A stretch of DNA of 64,000 nucleotides from Rhynchopus euleeides (GCA_963210315.1 OY723245.1:248001-312000); one strand, 5' to 3'; counted from the stretch's first letter, positions 33,484 to 44,494 are shown. The notes: generated from the letters alone by a model not told the origin. Made by a program: numbers and translations.

Positions 33484-34370
33484 GGTTACGGTAATCACTT
33501 TTTTCTCACGCTTTTTACTTTTTTCTCACGCCTTTTTCTTTTTTCTCACGCTTTTTTCTTTTTTCTCACGCTTTTTTTCTTTTTTTTCACGCTTTTTTTG
33601 GCGTGAAAAAAAAGTCCGTACAGTGATTTTCTGGAAGGGACCTGCGGCTGATTTTGTGAATGCACAAATCAGGCCTGAGCGGGTCTGCAGGTCACCAGGT
33701 CGGCTGCGGGGTGGGTTGGTGCGGTGGGTTCATCGGCCACGCTATCCAGCTCCCCCCGACCTCTGCCCAGAGCCAGAAGCGCAGCACCCCGCGGCGTGAG
33801 AAGTACGATCACCGCAAGCAGATAGACCTTTTAGAAGTGTATGCTGCATACCGTGTCGCACAGCAGGTAATGGTTCTTCACGGTGAACCACAGGTCAACC
33901 AGCAGAACCAGGGATCCCCAGGAAGACGAAGCTGTCGAGGGCAAATCAGAACGAGATGAGGTGTGACTCGCCGTTCTTGAGGGCGGAATACCCCAGACTT
34001 GGCGCTCTGGACGACATCCCCTGTGGAGTCGATCTCAGTCAGGACGTGGTACAGCCTGGAACCTCTGTATATTGGTGTTCTCAGACATACTCACATGAGC
34101 AACCTCAAAAATGGGGCACAGTTTTTCGTTTTCACGGTAATAAAGCGATTTTACGGTTTTTTCTCACGGCGTGAAGAGAAAAAACGACCAAAAGGCGGTT
34201 TTGGCGTTCAAAAGTTGCGTATTGTGCAAGAAAAACATGTCATCACCTTGAAAAGTACGGTAAAATCGACTCGGTTGGGGTTCGACGGCCACTCGGGGCC
34301 TTCGGCCCCTCGTGGCCGTCTCACCCCACCTCGTCGATTTTACCGTACTTTGTTTTCACGGTAATAAATA
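33484..34370. mobile_element. Probable repeat element with tandem CTCACGC units and a terminal hairpin
   Basis: The left part (33496-33605) holds about six imperfect tandem copies of TTTTTTCTCACGCT, the last closing a small hairpin with GGCGTGAAAAAA. The right end is the 100-bp hairpin at 34252-34351. The word ACGGTAAT occurs near both ends (33488, 34137, 34359). The middle (33660-33950) includes a plus-strand frame without recognisable domain. Edges are approximate and I see no target-site duplication. Confidence 0.5.
34252..34351. repeat. 100-bp hairpin with GA/GA mismatches and GAA loop (minus strand)
   Basis: An outer 19-bp perfect stem (34252-34270 with 34333-34351), then an 8-bp block with one bulge, a 9-bp block (GACGGCCAC/GTGGCCGTC) and a 6-bp block (GGGGCC/GGCCCC) close on TTC, which is GAA on the minus strand. 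Between blocks TC faces TC three times: 34271-72 with 34331-32, 34282-83 with 34321-22, 34293-94 with 34310-11. On the minus strand these are GA facing GA, the same design as the hairpin at 23253-23398. Confidence 0.85.
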
Positions 34371-34371
34371 G

Positions 34372-35092
34372 TTATTGTTTGTGTTCCGACAACCCGGTAT
34401 AATTTTTTGATTGCAGTGTGTGTGGGGGGGGGGGGGGGGCGATCGGGGCGGGGCCTTCGATCAGCTCCAGTCTAACGGAAGAGAGGTCCAGGCGGTGTGG
34501 CATGCACAGTGTGCTTGCCACGGCGTTGGAGTGGAGACGGGTTTTGGTGTAGTGTTGTAACGGGTGTGGTGGGGATGTGAAAAGAAGAAGGCTGCTGTGC
34601 AACTTCCTTTTGCAGCGGCGACCAACTTGCCTGACCCTGAGGGAACGGCGGCCACGTTTTCATTTCGTTCTGCATGATTCTGAGGTGTGTGGCCCGACCG
34701 GACAAATCATTTTTTTGGCAACATTCTCCCACACAAGATATCTTGTCAGGCGGGAAGGAAATGCAACGAAGGGGAAAAAGCAGTCGCCACACACACAGCC
34801 CCCATGCGCCTTGCAGCTCACACACCACACGCAGGGCGAATATCATGTGTGCTTCTGTGCCCTTCTGTATGCTCGACGGAACACGCCTTTCTCGTTAGAC
34901 CACCCCCGCATTAACCCAATGAACGACCCCTCCCCCCCATGCCCCTACCATTCGCTTCAGCCACTCCCTGGGGACTCTCTAGACAAACCCCCTTCTGGCG
35001 CCCGCCCTCTCTATGGGCGTACTCTACAGGGGGCGAAGCTAAGGAACGCCACACACGGCCGGATGGCTTGAAACCCCCCCACCACCCCGCCC
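34372..35092. other. Intergenic spacer downstream of the coiled-coil gene
   Basis: No gene supported. Contains a G-run at 34423-34438 and otherwise mixed sequence. It would include the 3' UTR of the coiled-coil gene. Confidence 0.5.
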
Positions 35093-36808
35093 TCAGATCT
35101 GCAGCGCAAACCGTGGCATCTTCCGCGTCGTGCCCTCAGACCTCTCCGGCTCTCTAGGCTTGACGGAACGCGAAGCCTCCCGTCTGGACACCGGGTGTGG
35201 CGCTGCTGTGCGGGACTCATGCCGGGAGCGCTTCTTCGGGGGTTCGCTGCTGACGGTGCTCTGCGGGCTCTGCGGGGGCGGGGGCGGCAGGCAAGCACGC
35301 CTCTCATGCCTCGTGCTCGGCTCCTGGTTGATAGCCCTCGACAGCTCACGACCCTTGCGCTGCCACTGCTCATACACCTGGATGCGCTTCATCCTCTGCT
35401 CAGCGACAGCCTCCTCCGCCTCCAGCCGCAGCTGCTCCTCGCGCCTGACACGCGCATCCAACACCTTCGCCTCCTTCTTGTAATGCATGGCAAAGCGCTG
35501 GTATTCATGCAGCTGCGCGTCCTTCTCACTCAGCTTCTCCGTCAGCTTGAGGCTCTGTGCCTTGGCAGCAGCAAGGTCATCCCGCGCCTTCTTCAGATCT
35601 GCCTCTGCCTTGTCGCCATCCGCTTCCTCCGCTCTGCGTGCCTCCGCAGCCTCCTGCAGGTCCTCGATCTCGCTGTCCTTCTTCTGGAGCACCTTCTTGT
35701 GGGAACGCTCGGCGTCGCGGTGCTTCTTCTCCGCCTCCTTCAGCTTCTTGTCGAGGGTGCGCAATTTTTCCTTCGCCGCCTTGTCCGACTTCTCTGTTCT
35801 CTCCAGCTTGTCGGTGGCTTTTTTGAGGGATTTCTTCATGCCATCCAGCTCGTCTGACAGCGCTTCGAAGGAGTCAATCTCCTCCTGCAGTGCAGCAACC
35901 TGCGCCTTTGCAGCTGCCAGGTTCTCTGCGTCCGTGTCGGGCACCTCCGCCCGTGCGACGGCGAGCTCGTGTGCTGTCGCATGCAGTGCGGCAGGGGAGG
36001 CGCGCGGCTGCACAAAGGAAGCCTCGTGAGCACTCAGCACCACCTCCGCACTGCGGTCGACCTCCATCTCCTCTGCGCTTGGATGGGCCTCCAGGGCAAA
36101 CGCCTGCAGCTGGGCAGCCTCTGCCTTGAGCACCTCGATCTCGTCAAGGCTGCGCTGGTACTTTGCAGCTGTGTCGTGTGTTGCAGCGAGTGCCTGCCGC
36201 AGCGCCTCGTTGTCGACGGTGAGCTGCACGACCTCGGTTGACTGCGTGGCTGCGGGCTGTGGTGACGCCTGCGGTGCCTGCCGGGGACCCCTCAAGCGCA
36301 GTGCGTCATCTGCCTTGTCCAGGCGTGCTGCTAGGGCGGCGACCTTCTCGCTCTCGCTGGCACGCGCAAAGTCGCGGAGGTCCTTCTCCATCTGGTCCGC
36401 AACAGCCTCCGCATCCTCGACCTGTGTGCGAAGGTCGCTGATGACATCTGCGCTGCCACCATCCACCGCCTTGTGCAACTCCTGCACCCGAAGCTTGAGG
36501 CGGGCCTCGCTTGCCTCCAGCTCCTTCACCTCGTTTCGCCATTGCAGCTCGGACTTTCCCGCCTCCTCACGCTCCTTGTCCTTCTCCTCCTGCAGCTTCT
36601 CGAGCTGCCGCTTGAGCTGTGGAGGTGGGGGTGGTGGGTGTGGGGTGGGGCAGGGTCTGGATTTGGGATGTCAAGGGTCGGCCAAAAAAAGGCGGCACGA
36701 CGATGCCCCGAATAGAGGGCTGCAAGGTGCAACATGGCATACGTCTTTCTCACACTCGTCGCGCTCCAGCATCAGAATATTGAACTCATCTTCGGTGACC
36801 ACAGGCAT
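35093..36808 (-). CDS. Long coiled-coil protein with basic C-terminus
   Basis: Exon 1 is 36808-36743 (MPVVTEDEFNILMLERDECEKD), intron 36742-36617 (GTATGC...CCACAG, 126 bp, phase 0), exon 2 36616-35093, giving 529 residues. After the join the protein continues LKRQLEKLQEEKDKEREEAG. Long heptad-type Lys/Glu/Leu stretches run from about residue 15 to 445, broken by a less regular part near 130-250. The last 80 residues are basic and Pro/Ser/Arg-rich with a nuclear-localisation-like PPKKRSRHE. It is probably a structural coiled-coil protein, of nucleus or cytoskeleton; nothing identifies the family. Exon 1 is short and would be missed without the intron. Confidence 0.8.
36617..36742 (-). other. 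Cis-intron of the coiled-coil gene
   Basis: GTATGC at the 5' end and a C-rich tract CCCCACCTCCACAG at the 3' end. Joining the exons in phase 0 extends the coiled coil smoothly to an ATG. Confidence 0.8.
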
Positions 36809-37093
36809 GGTCACCAGCACCCACGGTTTAACTGGACGGGAATGTATGGAATGAGTGCGTGACTGGCCAACACAAGCTGACCACGAGTGACATGCGGAAG
36901 GTAACAATAGCCGAACCACGTCGCGCGGAGGCGGGTTGGGTCGGGGGCCCACTCTACAAAGCACACCAAGCTTGGCGTGCTGGATGTTCGACACAGCATG
37001 AGCTGCGCTGGACATGGCCGAGGGGGTATACGTGGAAACGCACAACCCCGAAGGCCGCCAAAATCCCTTCGCCAGATGAAGGCGCAGAAAATA

Positions 37094-37696
37094 TCACCCC
37101 GCCCTTTTGAAGTAGGCACGGAACGCAAGGTCCTGTTCGTGCATTTCAATATTCTTCGCACGCCGCATGTGGCTGTCCCCTGCTGTGTCATCTCGGGTGC
37201 GCAGGCTTGCGAGCTTCTCGCGCCGCCGCTGCCGAGACCTGTGGAAGAGGCGTGATCGCGGCGTGAGAGCCGACCCTGGGTCCTCCTGCTCTTCGCACCG
37301 CTTGCTGATGACGGGAAGGCCCGTGTCATTTGCCCCCTCCGAGCCCTCAGTAATGTCCACCGCTGACGTGGTGTTGGGGCGCCGCAGCTCTGGGTGGTGC
37401 CGCCGTGACGACTCTTCGCGCGACCGCGGCTTCTTTGCAGACACCTTCCCGTTGCCAGCGCTTATTGACACGCCTTTCCCTGGTTCCGTCTGCTCTCGTC
37501 GGCTGCGACGCATGAACACATCCTCCGGCCCCACAGGGAAGAGCAGCCGCTCTTGCACCTGCGATCTCGTCAGTGTCGGCAACGCCGCACTCCCATTCAA
37601 CCGGGCGAGCTTCACACGACCACGTTGCAGGCCCCGACCGCCGTGATCGGCTGGAGCCCGAACCGGGGGGTTCGCCAGTTGTGCCAGATTGGTCAT
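37094..37696 (-). CDS. Small basic protein of unknown function
   Basis: 200 residues from the ATG at 37696-37694 (MTNLAQLANPPVRAP). The frame is open further upstream, but that part is not protein-like and includes a CCCACCCACAG acceptor about 55 nt before this ATG. The middle has VKLARLNGSAALPTLTRSQV and QERLLFPVGPEDVFMRRSRR. The rest is rich in Arg, Ser and Glu, with several RRR/KK clusters, so it is probably nuclear and largely disordered. I know of no family match. It lies between the coiled-coil gene and the helical-repeat gene, spaced by a few hundred bases on each side. Confidence 0.6.
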   Translation of the reverse strand: MTNLAQLANPPVRAPADHGGRGLQRGRVKLARLNGSAALPTLTRSQVQERLLFPVGPEDVFMRRSRREQTEPGKGVSISAGNGKVSAKKPRSREESSRRHHPELRRPNTTSAVDITEGSEGANDTGLPVISKRCEEQEDPGSALTPRSRLFHRSRQRRREKLASLRTRDDTAGDSHMRRAKNIEMHEQDLAFRAYFKRAG

Positions 37697-38053
37697 CACG
37701 GGTGCGGAAGCACCCCGACCGGTGTGGGGGTGCCTTGGAGCATGGCCTGTGGGTGGGTGTGTGGATAGGTGGGGCGTGCCTCCTGCGCGGGCCAAGCAAC
37801 ATGACAGGCGGTGGTTGCCTTCGATCCGGGGTTTTGAGCCGCCAGGATCGCAAATGTACAGAATCAAATTGAGTCCGAGAGAAGCAAAAACAGGCTCCTC
37901 ACATGCATTGCCGGGTATTGGGGTGGGGGCGGTGGGAAGTGGGCAGGACACACGCGGGCTACCTCAGCAACCACATGTATTCGATGATACTTGCGCTCTG
38001 ACAGCACACGGAGTGAGATTCCGGGACACGGCAACGCATGGCCAGGCTTCCGT
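37697..38053. other. Short spacer
   Basis: 357 bp between the helical-repeat gene and the small basic gene. It holds the presumed trans-splice acceptor CACCCACCCACAG on the minus strand near 37750. Nothing else is seen. Confidence 0.5.
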
Positions 38054-39586
38054 TCATCGTTGTGAGGTGACGCCTGGCATGTCTGGGGGTTTCACGCCAG
38101 CTGCCTTGCAGGCTGCCAGCACATTGCGGGCCATAATCTTGTTGTACTTCAAGCCACGATAATGGGCGAACTCCCAGACTGAGATGGCGGCGGAGGCATC
38201 GGCGACACGCATGAGCACACTTGTGTAGGACAGAAGGAAAGGCACGGTCAGGTAAGTTGTGAACTGCGACTGCGATGTCATTCCAACGCCCATCTCGGCG
38301 CCTGATGCCAGAGCCACAGACTCAAACAGGCGCTTTGCCTCCTCCACAACGGCGACGACATCCGGCGACTCGACGGTGTGCCCCTCTGTGTGCAGCACGT
38401 CCAGCTGTTCCACACGCAGCCTCATCACACTCTCTGCCACGTCCGTCAGCATCCCATGCGTCGCCACGTGCTGCAGCGCCTCTTTGCCAAGAGCCTCTGC
38501 ACGTGCCAGGTTGCCGCACATGATATACAGGCGGATCAGGCCTGCCAGGACTGTCTGGCATCGCGGGTCATCCTGACGCGCCAGGATGATGCCCATCGCC
38601 TGTTCAACGCTGGGGGCGTCGACAGCAGACCCCTCCCTCTTGGCAGACCTCAACAGCGCCTTGTAGAGCAAGACGCGAGAGCGGTACCCCCACTTGCACA
38701 CCCGGCACACCACCGTTGTGAAGAGCAGACGCGCATCCTCGAAGCAGCCGCACGCGGTGAGGACATAATACCCATCGACCGCCGTATGGTTCATGATAAG
38801 GCTGAACGCCTCCTCGGCACGCACGGGATCCACCAGCTTCTGCGACATCACCAGCACCGCACGTTGTATCGCATTTATCGACTGTATCGATGTGGCAACC
38901 TGCGGGAAGCTCCTCCGCAGGGTCTCCATGCCTGCGAACACCTCGTCGAACTTGCTGGGCATCACCCTTTTGGCGCAGTAGGTCAGCATCATCACTCGCA
39001 GGAAGAACTCTGCCCTAGCCGCAGCCACGCTACCAGGAATGCCGACGTCGTAGTACTGTTGGATGCAGTAGCGGAAAATCGCATGACTTCCGACGTGCAG
39101 CAGCATCACCTCCAGCGCGGCCCGCACACCGGGCTGGTCGGGATAAACGCGCCCAGCCACGCTGCTGTTGGTCAGCTTCTTCCGCCTGTCATCCTCCAGA
39201 AGCTCGATGATCGCGCTGATGCCCTTCTTTTCCGCCGCGCGATGTGCCTGGCCTTTCCTACCGCGTTGCAGCCCCGACTGCTCAGACACACGCAGGATCC
39301 TGTCGCTGAGGGTCAGCAGACGCTCCTCCCGGCGCCGCACCTCCTCCGCTCCTGGCGGGTCCCTGTCGTGCCCGACGCGAGACTCGCCCACGCTGCCCCG
39401 ACACGCAGGGGTGGCAAGGCCCTGCCGCACAGCGGCTGCCAGGTCCGCTTGGTCCTCCTCTGCAGCCACAGCTTGCTGCCGCAGTGGCGAGGGCTCGGAG
39501 GGCACATCCCGGCGCTTCACACGCAAGGGCTTTGCACGCGCCGCATGCCTCAGCTTTGCCGTGGGGAAGCGCAGGCCGGACGGCAT
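38054..39586 (-). CDS. Helical-repeat (PPR/TPR-like) protein, possibly organellar
   Basis: 510 residues from the ATG at 39586. The first 60 residues are rich in Arg, Ala and Pro with few acidic residues (MPSGLRFPTAKLRHAARAKP), compatible with a mitochondrial targeting sequence. From about residue 140 the protein is a run of amphipathic helices, for example AIFRYCIQQYYDVG, FDEVFAGMETLRRSFP, CFEDARLLFTTVV and ARAEALGKEALQHVATHG. Near the C-terminus ISVWEFAHYRGLKYN and VLAACKAAGVKP resemble pentatricopeptide units. PPR proteins usually bind organelle RNA and are abundant in Euglenozoa; the role here is inference, as the repeats are degenerate. It could equally be another alpha-solenoid. AG dinucleotides for spliced-leader addition lie close before the ATG. 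Confidence 0.65.
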   Translation of the reverse strand: MPSGLRFPTAKLRHAARAKPLRVKRRDVPSEPSPLRQQAVAAEEDQADLAAAVRQGLATPACRGSVGESRVGHDRDPPGAEEVRRREERLLTLSDRILRVSEQSGLQRGRKGQAHRAAEKKGISAIIELLEDDRRKKLTNSSVAGRVYPDQPGVRAALEVMLLHVGSHAIFRYCIQQYYDVGIPGSVAAARAEFFLRVMMLTYCAKRVMPSKFDEVFAGMETLRRSFPQVATSIQSINAIQRAVLVMSQKLVDPVRAEEAFSLIMNHTAVDGYYVLTACGCFEDARLLFTTVVCRVCKWGYRSRVLLYKALLRSAKREGSAVDAPSVEQAMGIILARQDDPRCQTVLAGLIRLYIMCGNLARAEALGKEALQHVATHGMLTDVAESVMRLRVEQLDVLHTEGHTVESPDVVAVVEEAKRLFESVALASGAEMGVGMTSQSQFTTYLTVPFLLSYTSVLMRVADASAAISVWEFAHYRGLKYNKIMARNVLAACKAAGVKPPDMPGVTSQR

Positions 39587-41452
39587 GCGTCTGCGCTGCG
39601 CCGCCCCACAACACTCGAGCTTGGCGTGTCACCCAATGCCAGGCATGGCCATCAGGCCCTGCCACCCTGTATCAGAGAACAGAGAGTTGCACCGAAGAGG
39701 TGAAACAGCGGGGTGTGTTGTGTGCTGCAGCTGCCCCATTCCGATCAGCCGTGGCCAGAGGGTCGGGGTCGGATGGAAACATTTGGGGTCCCTCACCCTA
39801 TTGTCGAGAAAAGGGAGGGAGAGAGAGGGGGGAGGGGCGGGGGTGTCCACGCACTGCTAAAGCCTGATGGGTCTCTTGGGTCTTGTCGTGCCGAGTGGTT
39901 TGAAACCACTGTTGTGTGGTGGGTGGGGACCGGGATCCACGCGCACCCCACCCCCCTGCCCCCTCCATTCAGGAAAGACACGTAGGGGGTCTTCGCTGGT
40001 CGTTATTGTTCGTCAGTTTTCAGCCAATTCAACAGGAAATGCACCAAAAATGCACTGACGATCACCCCGTAGCGAAGACCCCCATACAGTTCATTCGAAT
40101 CACAGACGGACTCCGCCTGGTGTAGCCACCTATGGGTGTCACACCCCAGCTCAGGCAGACCTGATGACTACAGTCCCACACGGCCCCCTTGTTTCAGACT
40201 CATGGCGGAAGAGGGCCTCGGGGTTGCAAAGAAACCGCGACGGGGTGTGTATCCCGCATCCCGCATCCGAAGCGCCAACCAAAACCACCACCACCACCAC
40301 CACCACAGGCTGACCCATCCCTCAGGCTTCAGGGCAGACAGAGAGGAAGGCCTAGGCACGGCAGGGCGGGGGGTGTGGGGGGTTTGCGCGCATTGCTGGC
40401 GCGCAAAAAAAAACATCAAATAAGAAATCTGTCAGCACCCAGAGGCGCTGGTTGTTTTCTGTATGGACCGAAACAGAAAGAATCACCGAACTGAACAGAA
40501 GAAGGGGAAGGTTTTTTTGGGGTGTGTCCCGCACACCGTGGAATAACGAAAGCTAGAAAGGCGGGGGTGGTAGGGGGGTGGGGGAGATCCCTCTCTCGGG
40601 TTCTCGGGGGCACACCCACCCCAATAGCGTGGAACGCACCTTCGGGGGTGGTCGTGCTGTTTGATGCGATGGCCCACTGTCACAACACTCTCACACGCGG
40701 ATAAACTTATTTTTATGGAGCAAACAGAAACCCAGCACAGACAAGACAGAGGGCCCGATATACGACGCGCATATGCGAATGCACCTTCACACCCTCCCTA
40801 ATTCTACACCCCCGCATAACGTTGGATTTGGGGGCTCTCTAATAACCCCCGAAACAGCAGACCCTCTCACCCGGGGGGAGGAAGGCAACTGCTGCGAACG
40901 CGGCAAAAAAACGTTGAAACCCTTCTTTTGTTCAATCGTTCGTAACCCCGAGTCGGGAAAAACCGACTAACAAAGCCCCAGGGATGGAGGACCTGCCCTG
41001 CCCCCCCCCCCCCACCCCCGCCAGGATCAGGCCTGGGGGAATAAAAGGAGCCCATGCAGACCCCGAAGGCGGAGGGTATGCAAGCAAGGGCAGGCTCGAA
41101 AGAGCGCCTCTCCCGCTCACCTGCCCCTCCAGCCTGCAGCCCGCGTGGCGTGTGTCACAGTCTCCCCCCCCACCCCGCCAGCGGGGCAGTGTTGTTGTCG
41201 GGGTTGCGTTCACCAACGCTACCCACCATCACCCCTGGCCCCGTCCTGACCTTTCTGCCCGGTGTCTGAGAATAAGAACAATTGTGTGCCTGTTGGACCA
41301 ACCCAAATGGCATCGATGTGCAGGCCCAGGGCTTCCCCCCTTCCCCTCCAGCCCCCCCCCCCCCCGACTCCACACTACTCGCGGGAGACTCGGGACGCAA
41401 ATAATAAAGTACAACACTCTAAGGGGGCGCCACCACCCCCCAACAATCTGCC
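39587..41452. other. Intergenic spacer
   Basis: No gene supported. Contains a (CCA)n tract near 40282-40306, C-runs at 41000 and 41356, and a small inverted-repeat element at 39986-40085. It would contain the 3' UTR of the propeller gene and the 5' leader of the helical-repeat gene. Confidence 0.5.
39986..40085. repeat. Miniature inverted-repeat element, about 100 bp
   Basis: Starts GGGGGTCTTCGCT and ends AGCGAAGACCCCC, a 13-bp perfect inverted repeat. Related ends occur at 59829-59951 and 60187-60256. Confidence 0.65.
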
Positions 41453-44400
41453 TCATCCGGACGCACATTCCACACCAAGGAGGGGGAGCAGCGCGCTCAG
41501 CGGGACGGACAGCGGGTGGAGATCAGATGGCAACGGGCAGATCGGGACGATGGGGGCGGTGTCTGTATGCTGCTCGGCAGGGCAGGCAGACATGGTGCTG
41601 GTGTGCGTCTCAGAGATGGAGAGCGAGCGGGACGACGAGTTCTCCACATGCGAGACGAGCAGGCTGTACAGCAGGTGCCCCTTCGTCGCATCCAGGTCGG
41701 GGGTGAACCGCAGGTTGTCCACATCCCACAGGAAGGGCGACTCCACGGCGATCTGCAGCAGCGCCTCCCCCGCCTCGCTGTCCGCCAGCCTGTCGATGCT
41801 CTGCGCAGTCGCGTCATTCACATCCCCTGCGCAGGCCTTCCCGAAGGTGAAGTCCTTCAGGGTCTCCTTCAGCAGGGCATACGCATCCACAGCACCCTCT
41901 CCTTCGCACCTCTCGCCTGACGCATTCAGCAGCGAGAGGAGGTGAACCCCGCCACCTTCGATGTGGCGCAGCCGCTGCCACAGCAGGGTGCGGAGCTGGA
42001 TGATATCCTCCGCTGTCACCGGCTGCAGCTCCTCCAGGAGGGCCGTGGCGTCATCAGCGTCGTGGGCCGCCCCAGCGAAGGGGCGGATACCATCGTGATT
42101 CCGCAGGAGAGACCCCAATACCGCCTGCCCCACATCGGGGGTGATGTCGAGCACCCGCAGCGCCGCGAGGGCGAAGAGGAAGTCACTCTCCTCCAGTGCA
42201 TTGAGGATCGCAGCAGCCGTGTCGCCGCTCCACAGCGTCAGGAGGGACACAGCCCTTCCGCGGGATCGGATCAGAGCCTCGCTCTGCGTGGGGCAGCTGC
42301 AGGGCCGGAGGTATGGGAGGAGCTGCTGCGCGACGCCCCTCAGCTCTGCGCAGAACGCATCCCCGGGGGGGGCCCCACCCGCGCAGAAGGATGCGATGTG
42401 GAGCGCCATGAGGGGCACCACGTGGGGCATGCCCTCAAACACATACGGCAGCGACTCCACGAGAGGCAGCGGGAGCACCCCGCTGGTGAAGGCAGGCGGT
42501 GCTGACTCCGCCGCATCCAGCGGGGGCAGCGCGTCGGGCGACGGGCGGAGGAGTGACGCGGTGCTGAGGGGCTGGCTGAGCTCCGCAAGGGAGTAGAAAC
42601 CGAGCTCATCGAGGAGCGCAGCCGCGGTGTCGGTGGCGTCGCTGGAGGTGGTGGGTGCTGGGGGTGGCTCCCAATACTCCTCCTCCCCGGTGGAGCCCGC
42701 CGCGAGGAGGTGGCTGAAGAGGGCCATCTCGGTGTCGGCGCACTTCGGGGGGACCACGACAGCCTTCTGCGCGAGGCAGCCCTGCATCTCCTCGTTTGCC
42801 GCCTCGGAGGCAATCACCGCATCCCACAGGCCCTCGTTGGTTGCGAGGCGGTTGTAGAGCCGGAGCCTCTCCCCCCAGCTCACGTCGTCGTCGGAGGCGC
42901 GCGTGTCATCCCCGACCCCCCCCTTCACAGGGATGATAACCCGCACCTTCCGCTTCCCCTTCGGGGCGGCGTGGGCTGCAGAGCGGCGCACCACACGCCG
43001 CACCCCAAACTCCCGTTTCCCCAGGGGGCGTGCGATGGGGTTGAGGTGCTCCCCCAGAGCCTCCGTTGCCTCCAGGGCATCGACAGGCCTATCCGCCGCA
43101 AGCCAGTTCTGCACAGCCACACAGCTGTCAGGCCTTTGGGAGATCCCCGGGGGGGGTGCAGGTGGGAGTGTCTCGGGAACCATTCCCTCGAGGGCATCGA
43201 GGGAGATGTCGGCATCCCAGTCGATAGGCTGCCGTGCGGTCTGCTGTGTGGAGGCCGCAACCGCCGCGTCGGCTGCATCGGAGGCTGTGGCGGCAGGCGC
43301 GGGGGGAGGGGTGACAACCGCCTCCGGCCTAATCTGGTAGATCCCCCCGGGGCTGTACAGCAGGGCAGGCCCGGAATACCCCTGTGTCACCTGCGCTGCC
43401 CCGGTGAGGTTCGCCGGGGCGGGGGTCTGGCCCCACGCCTCGCTCAGCAGGTCGCACACCGCGACGTGCCCCTCCCCGAGAAGCACGACGTGGCTGGGGG
43501 AAACCGCCGCAATCTGAAGCGGCCCGCGTGAAAGGGGGAACCCCCCTGTGGAGGCAACCACCGGGTAGACCGTGCCCCCCTGGGTGGCCCCCGCTCCCAC
43601 AATGGTGATCTTCGCAGTCACAGCGTCGAACAGAAGCAGCTCCAGGGTGTGGTGGTTGAGGGCATACGAGGTGTACTCCAGGCAGGGCCCTGGCGGGGGC
43701 GCCCCCGCCACCGGGGAGTCTCTGCAGCGGAGGTTGAGGGAGAAGCACGGGGGAGCCACGGGCTGCGAAGCGGCGGGGCCCGCTGGGGGAATCGGGAGGA
43801 GGAGCACTTGGTTTTCGGGGCACACCACCCAGGCCCCGCCCAGCGGGGCGGCGAAGACGGCGGATGGGGGGGTCTGGTGGGGCACGGTGAGCATCATCTG
43901 GCCCGTCGCTGCTTTGGAGGCGGTGCTGTCGATCAGTGTGGAGGAGAGGCGGGTGTCCTGCGAGAGAGGTGCGATGCGCACCGTGCAGCCGGACGAGGTG
44001 TGCTCGATGTAGACGAGGGAGTCGCCGCTCTCCGCAGAGCTGCAGAGGCAGGCGGATATGATGTGCCCTGTGGTGGCGAGCTTCATGGAGGAGGCGGGGC
44101 TCCACTTGCCGCAGCGGTAGTCCCACATCCTGACAGCGCCGTTGTGCCAGATGACGACGAGGTTGAGGGGCGAGTGTGGCTCCTTCCGGTGGAAGATGCA
44201 GTCCGTCACGGGCATGTTGTTATCGCTGACAATGAGGACATCGTGCGGCCCCCGCCTATTGCTCCGGGAGGATCCCCTTGCCAACACCTCGGATCGCATG
44301 CGGTCGTCATGCGAAGCCCGTTGTTTCGCCTCGTCGCTCGTGCTGTGGTCGAACACAGTCACGCATCTGCCCTCGTGGAGGATGAGGGCGATGTGCCCGT

Positions 44401-44494
44401 CTCCCACTATCACGCGGTCCACCCCGAGCTTGCCAACCTTTTGGAACACCTCCAGGCGCCGCAGCGACTGCGGGAGGTAGGATGTTATGCTCAT
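41453..44494 (-). CDS. Large protein: N-terminal beta-propeller-like, C-terminal helical
   Basis: 1013 residues from the ATG at 44494-44492 (MSITSYLPQSLRRLEVF). The frame stays open upstream, but that part is Pro-rich and contains a CCTCCCCACAG acceptor, so this ATG is preferred. Residues up to about 430 alternate short beta-type strands and loops, with WHNGAVRMWDYRCGKW, SLVYIEHTSSGCTVRI, GGAWVVCPENQVLLLP and HVVLLGEGHVAVCDLL, typical of a WD-like propeller. A basic stretch (KREFGVRRVVRRS, KGKRKVRVIIPVKGG) follows near 560. From about 680 the protein is helical (HVVPLMALHIASFCAG, AAILNALEESDFLFALAALR). A propeller plus solenoid is the layout of nucleoporins and membrane-coat subunits, but no signature identifies which. 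The long helical tail ends in a disordered Ser/Thr-rich stretch. Confidence 0.7.
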   Translation of the reverse strand: MSITSYLPQSLRRLEVFQKVGKLGVDRVIVGDGHIALILHEGRCVTVFDHSTSDEAKQRASHDDRMRSEVLARGSSRSNRRGPHDVLIVSDNNMPVTDCIFHRKEPHSPLNLVVIWHNGAVRMWDYRCGKWSPASSMKLATTGHIISACLCSSAESGDSLVYIEHTSSGCTVRIAPLSQDTRLSSTLIDSTASKAATGQMMLTVPHQTPPSAVFAAPLGGAWVVCPENQVLLLPIPPAGPAASQPVAPPCFSLNLRCRDSPVAGAPPPGPCLEYTSYALNHHTLELLLFDAVTAKITIVGAGATQGGTVYPVVASTGGFPLSRGPLQIAAVSPSHVVLLGEGHVAVCDLLSEAWGQTPAPANLTGAAQVTQGYSGPALLYSPGGIYQIRPEAVVTPPPAPAATASDAADAAVAASTQQTARQPIDWDADISLDALEGMVPETLPPAPPPGISQRPDSCVAVQNWLAADRPVDALEATEALGEHLNPIARPLGKREFGVRRVVRRSAAHAAPKGKRKVRVIIPVKGGVGDDTRASDDDVSWGERLRLYNRLATNEGLWDAVIASEAANEEMQGCLAQKAVVVPPKCADTEMALFSHLLAAGSTGEEEYWEPPPAPTTSSDATDTAAALLDELGFYSLAELSQPLSTASLLRPSPDALPPLDAAESAPPAFTSGVLPLPLVESLPYVFEGMPHVVPLMALHIASFCAGGAPPGDAFCAELRGVAQQLLPYLRPCSCPTQSEALIRSRGRAVSLLTLWSGDTAAAILNALEESDFLFALAALRVLDITPDVGQAVLGSLLRNHDGIRPFAGAAHDADDATALLEELQPVTAEDIIQLRTLLWQRLRHIEGGGVHLLSLLNASGERCEGEGAVDAYALLKETLKDFTFGKACAGDVNDATAQSIDRLADSEAGEALLQIAVESPFLWDVDNLRFTPDLDATKGHLLYSLLVSHVENSSSRSLSISETHTSTMSACPAEQHTDTAPIVPICPLPSDLHPLSVPLSALLPLLGVECASG

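Noticed and set aside
33660-33959. Plus-strand frame inside the 33.5-34.4 kb repeat element
   Set aside because: Too short and featureless to separate from chance; no terminal repeats tie it to a known transposon protein.
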